Assembly: GCA_963835085.1 (NCBI GenBank)
Contig: CAWIED010000004.1
Span: 62,001-126,000 of the forward strand
DNA from: JBDIAG01 sp963835085
GTDB taxonomy: Bacteria > Actinomycetota > Actinomycetes > Actinomycetales > CAWJMD01
DNA length: 64,000 bases
Direction of reading: 5' to 3'
Notes under the pieces: model-generated
The model's input: only the letters and a program-made list of their open reading frames with translations
The model's database searches: none
What the model was told of the DNA's origin: nothing
Position numbers and translations under genes: made by a program
Part shown: positions 53,784-64,000 of the stretch, piece after piece
Position numbering within the stretch: position 1 is the stretch's first letter
How the letters are laid out: every line of letters begins with the position of its first letter

Positions 53784-54128
53784 ATGGATGTCTACGAGAT
53801 CTCAGTCGACCTCGCGTCGGGAGTGCGCGACCTCGACTTCGCCGACGCACTTGCCCGCTACCTCGACGACCTCGGCGCCGACAGCCGGATCCACTCCTGG
53901 AGACTGCTGCGCCGCAAGCTGGGCTTCGGGGAGGGCCAGGAGTTCAAGGTGCTGATCGAGACGCGCAACCTTGCTCAATTGGACGGGGCGTTCCAGGTGG
54001 TCTCGGCGCGTTCGGGTCCGATCGAGGACGCCCACGCCGGGGTCAACCAGCTGGTCAGCAACTTCCACGCCGCGCTCTACCGCGACTTTCCCGACCCGAA
54101 CCGGGAGCGCGGTCAGGAGCGCTTCTGA
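53784..54128 (+). CDS. Conserved small hypothetical protein
   Basis: A 114-aa protein, MDVYEISVDLASGVRDLDFA at the start, then ALARYLDDLGADSRIHSWRL, FKVLIETRNLAQLDGAFQVV and NQLVSNFHAALYRDFPDPNR. It looks like a small ferredoxin-like fold enzyme or regulator. The family is present in other bacteria as far as I recall, without known function. Its end overlaps the convergent membrane gene by 16 bases. Confidence 0.7.
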   Translation: MDVYEISVDLASGVRDLDFADALARYLDDLGADSRIHSWRLLRRKLGFGEGQEFKVLIETRNLAQLDGAFQVVSARSGPIEDAHAGVNQLVSNFHAALYRDFPDPNRERGQERF

Positions 54129-54862
54129 CGTGTCGCCCGCCGGATGATCGCCAGGGCCACCGCCACCTGCGCCATGAGCAGAACGATGCCGAAGGCCACC
54201 TCGTCCCAGCCGAAGACAAGGCCCGTCCGCAGCGTGACGACCGTGGTGGCCGCCGGGTAGAACAGCGGCCAGGCGATCAGCAGGTTGCGGGTGGTGGCGA
54301 ACACTGCCGCGAAGAAGGGCGCGAAGCACCCAAGGCCGACGGCGTCGGCAACGGGCATCGCACCCAGATGCTGCAGTGTGCTGCCGAGCCCCACCAGCAC
54401 GACGGCCGGAAGGATGCCGAACGCCTTTTCCCAGCGCAGATACAACCAGCCGAAGAGGAAGAAGGGCTCCCAGAGCATCAGCAGATTCGAGAGCAGCTGG
54501 GTGGTCAGTGAGACACCGGCGTCCTGGGCGAGTCGGTTGGCCAGGGCGATGCCGCCTGCCCCGAGCACGGCTGACACGGCGAACGACCAGCCTGCGTTGC
54601 GACGGGTGATGCCCAGGTCGGCCCAAGGTGCGCCGGAGCGGGCGATCGTCCACACCGGCACCGCTGTCCCGCCCACGAGGATCACGAGCGTGAAAGCGAA
54701 CGGGACTCCGGCGTCCGCTTCAAGGTAGTTCGCCAGCCAGAGCCCGGCGAGCGTCAGCGCCGCCACGCCGGTATCGGCGGCTGGCGTGCCACCGAACCAG
54801 CGGCGACGGTGGGTCGGGCGATCGTCCAGGGCAGGTGTGCTGGGAGCCAGCGTGCTGTCCAT
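54113..54862 (-). CDS. Membrane protein, possibly CPBP-like
   Basis: A 249-aa protein from ATG 54862 with about six membrane helices: VAALTLAGLWLANYL, FTLVILVGGTAVPVWTIA, FAVSAVLGAGGIALANRL, ILPAVVLVGLGSTLQHLGAM and FGIVLLMAQVAVALAIIRRA. A WEPFFLFGWLYLRWEKAFG segment resembles the EExxxR motif region of CPBP membrane proteases, but the paired Glu is missing, so activity is doubtful. Confidence 0.6.
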   Translation of the reverse strand: MDSTLAPSTPALDDRPTHRRRWFGGTPAADTGVAALTLAGLWLANYLEADAGVPFAFTLVILVGGTAVPVWTIARSGAPWADLGITRRNAGWSFAVSAVLGAGGIALANRLAQDAGVSLTTQLLSNLLMLWEPFFLFGWLYLRWEKAFGILPAVVLVGLGSTLQHLGAMPVADAVGLGCFAPFFAAVFATTRNLLIAWPLFYPAATTVVTLRTGLVFGWDEVAFGIVLLMAQVAVALAIIRRATRQKRS

Positions 54863-54923
54863 AACGGCCAAACCTACTGCGTGTCGACAGCCTCGGACCG
54901 TTGCGGTCTAGCCGAGGATTTGG

Positions 54924-55224
54924 GTCCTTCGGCCGGCAGCGGCTACCCTTATCGATGCCGAAGACCGCCGGTTGACGTCTTCACCACTTCTCACGCAGGC
55001 AGTTCACGCTCCGAGTCGTTCTCTCTGAGTCGTGCACGATGCCTGCTACGGAGGCGAAGACGTCCGAAGGCCCACGAACACGTGGCGTCCAGCGCAGGTG
55101 CCCGCAGTACCCGTTCCGCCCAAGCTGTTCAGCAGGCGATCCGTGTGCCCCGTGCTCCTGCGCGGGGCTTTTGTGTGTTCAGGGGCGGGAAACGACCGGC
55201 ACACCCCACCACGGAAGGAGCGCC
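54924..55224 (+). ncRNA. L10 leader with attenuator hairpin
   Basis: The long leader before rplJ is where the L10-L12 complex binds its mRNA (L10 leader family). A possible promoter is TTGGGT near 54928 with TACCCT near 54950. Within it, GCCCCG (55147-55152) and CGGGGC (55163-55168) form a stem followed by TTTTGTGTGTT, a factor-independent terminator or attenuator 45 bases before the rplJ start. The exact boundaries are approximate. Confidence 0.65.
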
Positions 55225-55806
55225 ATGGCAAAGCCTGACAAGGCCGCCGCGGTCGCCGAGCTCACGGAGAAGTTCACGAGCTCGAACGCTGGGGTGCTCA
55301 CGGAGTACCGGGGCCTGACTGTCAGTCAGCTCAAGACTCTGCGCACCTCGCTGGGGAACGATGCCACCTACACGGTGGCGAAGAACACGCTGACGGCGAT
55401 CGCAGCCAAGGAGGCCGGCGTCGACGCGTTCGACGGCCAGCTCTCGGGCCCGTCCGCCATCGCCTTCGTCACCGGTGACCCGGTGTCGGTGGCCAAGAGC
55501 CTGCGTGACTTTGCCAAGACGAACCCCCAGCTCGTCATCAAGTCCGGCTATCTCGACGGCAAGCCGCTGTCGGTTGCCGAAATCACCAAGCTTGCCGACC
55601 TCGAGTCGCGCGAGGTCCTGCTGGCCAAGCTGGCAGGTGCGATGAAGGCGTCCCACACCAAGGCTGCCTACCTCTTCGCGGCACCGCTCTCGCAGGCGGC
55701 CCGCACGTTCGATGCGCTGCGCGCCAAGGTCGCCGACGGTGCCCCCGCCGACGCCGCGGCGGATGCCTCACCGCAGGACGCAACGCAGGACTCAGCCGAG
55801 GGCTGA
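55225..55806 (+). CDS. rplJ: 50S ribosomal protein L10
   Basis: A 193-aa protein from ATG 55225 behind GGAAGGAG. It contains NAGVLTEYRGLTVSQLKTLR, YTVAKNTLTAIAAKEAG and LDGKPLSVAEITKLADLESR. The C-terminus carries an acidic, Ala-rich tail. It anchors L7/L12 on the ribosome. Confidence 0.96.
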   Translation: MAKPDKAAAVAELTEKFTSSNAGVLTEYRGLTVSQLKTLRTSLGNDATYTVAKNTLTAIAAKEAGVDAFDGQLSGPSAIAFVTGDPVSVAKSLRDFAKTNPQLVIKSGYLDGKPLSVAEITKLADLESREVLLAKLAGAMKASHTKAAYLFAAPLSQAARTFDALRAKVADGAPADAAADASPQDATQDSAEG

Positions 55807-55907
55807 GCCCACCAGGGGGATCACCCCGCCCGGTGGGCCACCCCGGCACACCGTTCGACCAGCACCGCCCCACCCTCAACGGGGCACCAAAAGGAAGGAC
55901 CGCCACC

Positions 55908-56294
55908 ATGGCGAAGCTCAGCACCGACGAGCTGCTCGACGCGTTCAAGGACATGACCCTGCTCGAGCTCTCGGAGTTCGTGAAGAAGTTCGAGGAGACC
56001 TTCGAGGTCACCGCGGCCGCCCCGGTCGCCGTTGCCGCCGCCGGCGGCGCTGCTGCCGCTCCGGTCGAGGCCGAGGAGGAGCAGTCGGAGTTCGACGTCA
56101 TCCTCACCGGCGCCGGTGAGAAGAAGATCCAGGTCATCAAGGAGGTGCGCGCCCTCACCAGCCTCGGCCTGAAGGAGGCCAAGGACCTGGTCGACGGCGC
56201 CCCCAAGGCCGTCCTGGAGAAGGTCAACAAGGAGGCCGCAGACAAGGCCAAGGCCGCCCTCGAGGGCGCTGGCGCCTCCGTCGAGGTCAAGTGA
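55908..56294 (+). CDS. rplL: 50S ribosomal protein L7/L12
   Basis: A 128-aa protein, ATG 55908 after AAGGAAGG. It has the N-terminal dimer region (LLDAFKDMTLLELSEFVKKF), an Ala-rich hinge, and the C-terminal factor-binding domain (KKIQVIKEVRALTSLGLKEA and KDLVDGAPKAVLEKVNKEA). It stimulates translation-factor GTPases. Confidence 0.96.
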   Translation: MAKLSTDELLDAFKDMTLLELSEFVKKFEETFEVTAAAPVAVAAAGGAAAAPVEAEEEQSEFDVILTGAGEKKIQVIKEVRALTSLGLKEAKDLVDGAPKAVLEKVNKEAADKAKAALEGAGASVEVK

Positions 56295-56314
56295 CCTCAG
56301 CTTCCTGAGAGCGC

Positions 56315-56350
56315 CGAAAGGCGGGACGGTCACGACCGTCCCGCCTTTCG
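56315..56350 (+). terminator. Terminator hairpin after rplL
   Basis: CGAAAGGCGGGACGGTC pairs perfectly with GACCGTCCCGCCTTTCG (17 bp, 2-base apex). It lies 20 bases after the rplL stop and separates rplJL from the rest. Confidence 0.85.
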
Positions 56351-56799
56351 TGTCCCCAGGGGCCAAGACCACTGCCGTTCGGTTAGTCGTCTGGTGGGTG
56401 TCGAATTCTGTGTGGAGTGTCGCGGGCAGTTCAGCGGCGCGCGGCAGCGGAGCAGAGCAGGGCGACAGTGGACGGAGCCGGGCGATGGGAAGCGCCAGCC
56501 TGCCCGGGTCTTCCGCAAAGGGCGGTTTCGACAGTCGCAGGCCAGGGTTTTTCTGCGCTATGGCGATGCCCCGTCCGGCGGGGCATTGTCATAGCGTCAG
56601 AAACCGGCCCCCGTTCACAGCCCGGCAGTGCCGGACCCGACACATCACGATCCGGGGGCCGGGGGGTGCCGTCCGCGGTGTATTCGCCGCGGTTGGCCGG
56701 GCTAGGCGTCCTAGGTTGATGATCGCATCAGGAGTCCCCATCGCCCAGGTCCGTGAGAGGCCGTGGATGGAGATCCCAGGCATCAGCCGGGCAAGGCCA
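56351..56799. other. Gap between rplL and flavohaemoglobin
   Basis: No gene or strong signal was found beyond the terminator at its left edge; both neighbouring genes end here. Confidence 0.4.
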
Positions 56800-58011
56800 T
56801 CAGTCGACGTCAGCGCGCCACAGGTCGGGACCGAAGACCTCGTACTGGATGTCGGAGGCCGACACGCCCTGGTCGATCAGCTGCGAGCGCACCGCCTGCA
56901 TGAACGGCACCGGCCCGCACAGGTAATACGAGGCGCCCTCGGGCAGGTCGAGCACGGAGACGTCCATCAGGCCCGCGTGCACGCAGCCGGCACCGGTGGC
57001 GCCGTCCTCGTTCTCGTAGAACACGTGCAGGCTCGCGTTGGGCAGTGCCACGACGTCGGACTCGATCTGCGACCGCAGGGCGAACGAGGCCTCGTCGGCG
57101 TCGGCGTGCAGCACCAGGACGGGCAGGTCCGAGTCGGCCTTCACCAGATGGCTCAGCATGCCGGCGGTGGTCGTGACCCCGATGCCCGCGGTGCAGAACA
57201 CGACGGGCTGGCCACTGTCGTCGAGCACGATGGCTCCGAACGGTGGCGAGGTCACCAGCGCGTCACCCACCTGCACGGAGTCGTGCAGGAGATTGGAGAC
57301 CTCGCCGGCCGGGTGAGCATCCACCGGGCTCACCCGCTTGACCGCGAACGCGCGAGTGCGGCCGTCGTCGGCGCGGGTGAGCGAGAACTGCCGGGGTTGC
57401 TTGGTGCCGTCCGGCAGTTCCATCTGCAGGGTGACGTACTGGCCGGGCAGCGACGACTTGACGATGCGGTCGTCCATCCGGCCCACCACGAACTCCACTA
57501 CGTCTGGGCTCACCTGGTTCTTCTCCAGCACCTTCCAGGGGCGCCAGATCCGGTCGGGGGTCACCCCGTGGGCGCTGTAGATGCCGCGTTCCATGTTGAT
57601 GAGCTCGTTGGCCATCAACCAGAAGACCTCGTCCCACGCGGCGGCCACGTCCGGCGTGACGGCCTCGCCCAGCACGTCGACGATGGCCCAGAACAGGTTC
57701 TCGTGCACGATCGGGTACTGCTCGGGTCGAATGCCGAGTGACGTGTGCTTGTGAGCCACCCGGCTCATCATCGCGAGCGGGGTCTGGCCGGGGTGCTCCA
57801 CCAGCCAGGTGGCGTAGATGGCCACCGAGCCGGCCAGCGACTGCTGCTGCTCGCCGGAAGACTGGTTGCCCCGGTTGAACACCCCTTGGGTCAACAGCTC
57901 GGGATGGGCCGAGAACATGTGGCCGTAGAAGCGACCTGCGATCTCGCCGATGTTCTCGCCCACGACGGGCAGGGTCGCCTCGATGACGGGGCGTGCGGTG
58001 TCGGACAGCAT
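56800..58011 (-). CDS. hmp: Flavohaemoglobin (nitric oxide dioxygenase)
   Basis: A 403-aa protein. ATG 58011 is the start, 6 bases after GGAG. The globin domain (MLSDTARPVIEATLPVVGEN, with the proximal haem His in RVAHKHTSLGIRPEQYPIVH) is joined to a ferredoxin-reductase part: LPGQYVTLQMEL, QPRQFSLTRADDGRTRAFAV, VVFCTAGIGVTTTAGMLSHL and YYLCGPVPFMQAVRSQLIDQ. It turns nitric oxide into nitrate with NADPH and oxygen. It is transcribed against rpoB, an unusual insertion between rplL and rpoB. Confidence 0.93.
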   Translation of the reverse strand: MLSDTARPVIEATLPVVGENIGEIAGRFYGHMFSAHPELLTQGVFNRGNQSSGEQQQSLAGSVAIYATWLVEHPGQTPLAMMSRVAHKHTSLGIRPEQYPIVHENLFWAIVDVLGEAVTPDVAAAWDEVFWLMANELINMERGIYSAHGVTPDRIWRPWKVLEKNQVSPDVVEFVVGRMDDRIVKSSLPGQYVTLQMELPDGTKQPRQFSLTRADDGRTRAFAVKRVSPVDAHPAGEVSNLLHDSVQVGDALVTSPPFGAIVLDDSGQPVVFCTAGIGVTTTAGMLSHLVKADSDLPVLVLHADADEASFALRSQIESDVVALPNASLHVFYENEDGATGAGCVHAGLMDVSVLDLPEGASYYLCGPVPFMQAVRSQLIDQGVSASDIQYEVFGPDLWRADVD

Positions 58012-58405
58012 GGGTTTCTCCAATTCAGACTTGTGCTGACTCGCTTGTCGCCGAGAACACTATTCGGGTTCGTCCGTAAAGATCACGGCTGGGACTCGGC
58101 AATCCTGGGACAGTTGGCGCGTTCGCCTTGACGTGCTGGCCCTGCGGGCCTCAATCTTGTGCACGTAGCGCTTGTCCGCTCTCCGGGAGTGGGCTGGATG
58201 GCCCGGGTTCTACCGGGCAGTGTTCCGGCCGGTCCTGTAGAAGAGCCCTTGGGACAGGCGTTGACACTCGTGTCCGCAAGCGGTAGGCTGTCGCCTTGCG
58301 CCTCGTTGTGTGCCTTGCCAACACCCTCAACTGAAATGTTGCCGTGCTTGACACGGGTCACTCAGCGTGCGCTCTAACCACCGCAGGCCCGTGGAAGGAC
58401 CCCTC
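58012..58405. promoter_or_regulatory. hmp-rpoB intergenic region with rpoB promoter
   Basis: This 394-bp region separates divergent genes. At 58261-58266 is TTGACA and at 58284-58289 TAGGCT, 17 bases apart, a good housekeeping promoter pointing towards rpoB. No NsrR- or Fnr-like palindrome was found for hmp. Confidence 0.65.
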
Positions 58406-61888
<3,483 letters not shown>

Positions 61889-61896
61889 TCCACGCG

Positions 61897-61927
61897 GTCG
61901 GCGCCCGGAACCGCTCCGGGCGCCGAC
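61897..61927 (+). terminator. Hairpin between rpoB and rpoC
   Basis: GTCGGCGCCCGGA pairs perfectly with TCCGGGCGCCGAC around ACCGC. No T run follows and rpoC is 71 bases on, so it may tune or process the rpoBC message rather than stop it. Confidence 0.6.
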
Positions 61928-61998
61928 GGCCACCAACACTTGCTATTCGAAAAACCAACAGCTCCAAGTGCTTTTGACTTGGGAAAGAGGGAAAAACC

Positions 61999-64000
<2,002 letters not shown>

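Overview
The window is high-GC actinobacterial DNA. GTG and TTG starts are common, and rpoB and rpoC appear to start with TTG. The right-hand gene order is tRNA-Thr, tRNA-Met, rpmG, hadA, hadB, murB, tRNA-Trp, secE, nusG, rplK, rplA, rplJ, rplL, rpoB, rpoC, which is a conserved actinobacterial order also seen in mycobacteria. The species cannot be named from sequence alone; a Propionibacteriales-like organism is only a guess.

Left part, 1 to about 37.8 kb: an accreted genomic island. It begins with a decayed IS110 transposase, a NYN-domain gene and a broken N6-adenine methylase, followed by a decayed IS66 element with intact 19-bp ends. Next comes an integration module (two small genes, an excisionase-like HTH gene and a ruined tyrosine integrase) with plasmid/ICE-type cargo (6.7-9.5 kb).

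The core of the island, 10.0-24.9 kb, is a DNA phosphorothioation (Dnd) locus. dndA faces left and dndB-dndC-dndD-dndE plus a Dnd-associated methyltransferase face right, from a shared 89-bp control region containing GTTTGGA repeats. Converging on dndA is a tightly overlapped five-gene operon: a protein that looks assembled from RNA-polymerase alpha-CTD-like, sigma-region-4-like and winged-helix parts; a PLD-helicase of the Dnd restriction type; a 56-aa protein; a second DndD-like SMC ATPase; and a 157-aa protein resembling Dnd-associated protein 4. DptF, DptG and DptH homologues are not seen, so this operon is the candidate restriction partner. dndC carries three one-base insertions and the helicase one base deletion, so both arms read as broken in this sequence. 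Downstream lies a DUF262 plus PIN-nuclease gene pair.

From 28.1 to 37.8 kb, a segment is flanked by about 100-bp direct repeats that hold a tRNA-Tyr 3' end plus its terminator, so it looks like an integrated unit. It carries a zeta-type toxin and antitoxin, a GNAT-VOC fusion with a divergent TetR gene and palindromic operator, a ZIP metal transporter behind a DtxR-type box, a sugar O-acetyltransferase, an AraC regulator, VOC proteins and several gene fragments. Within it, a 180-bp inverted repeat (32.5 and 37.4 kb) brackets the ZIP-to-VOC segment.

Right part, 38 to 64 kb: mostly conserved chromosome. It holds a proline/glycine-rich membrane protein, three tRNAs, hadAB, murB, an Rpn-type nuclease remnant, adenosine deaminase, two siroheme/cobalamin genes, and the secE-nusG-rplKA and rplJL-rpoBC transcription/translation clusters. 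A block of four genes separates rplA from rplJ, and a flavohaemoglobin gene on the opposite strand separates rplL from rpoB. From rpmG rightward only the Rpn-type gene shows frameshifts; the other genes from hadA to rpoC are intact, in contrast with the island.
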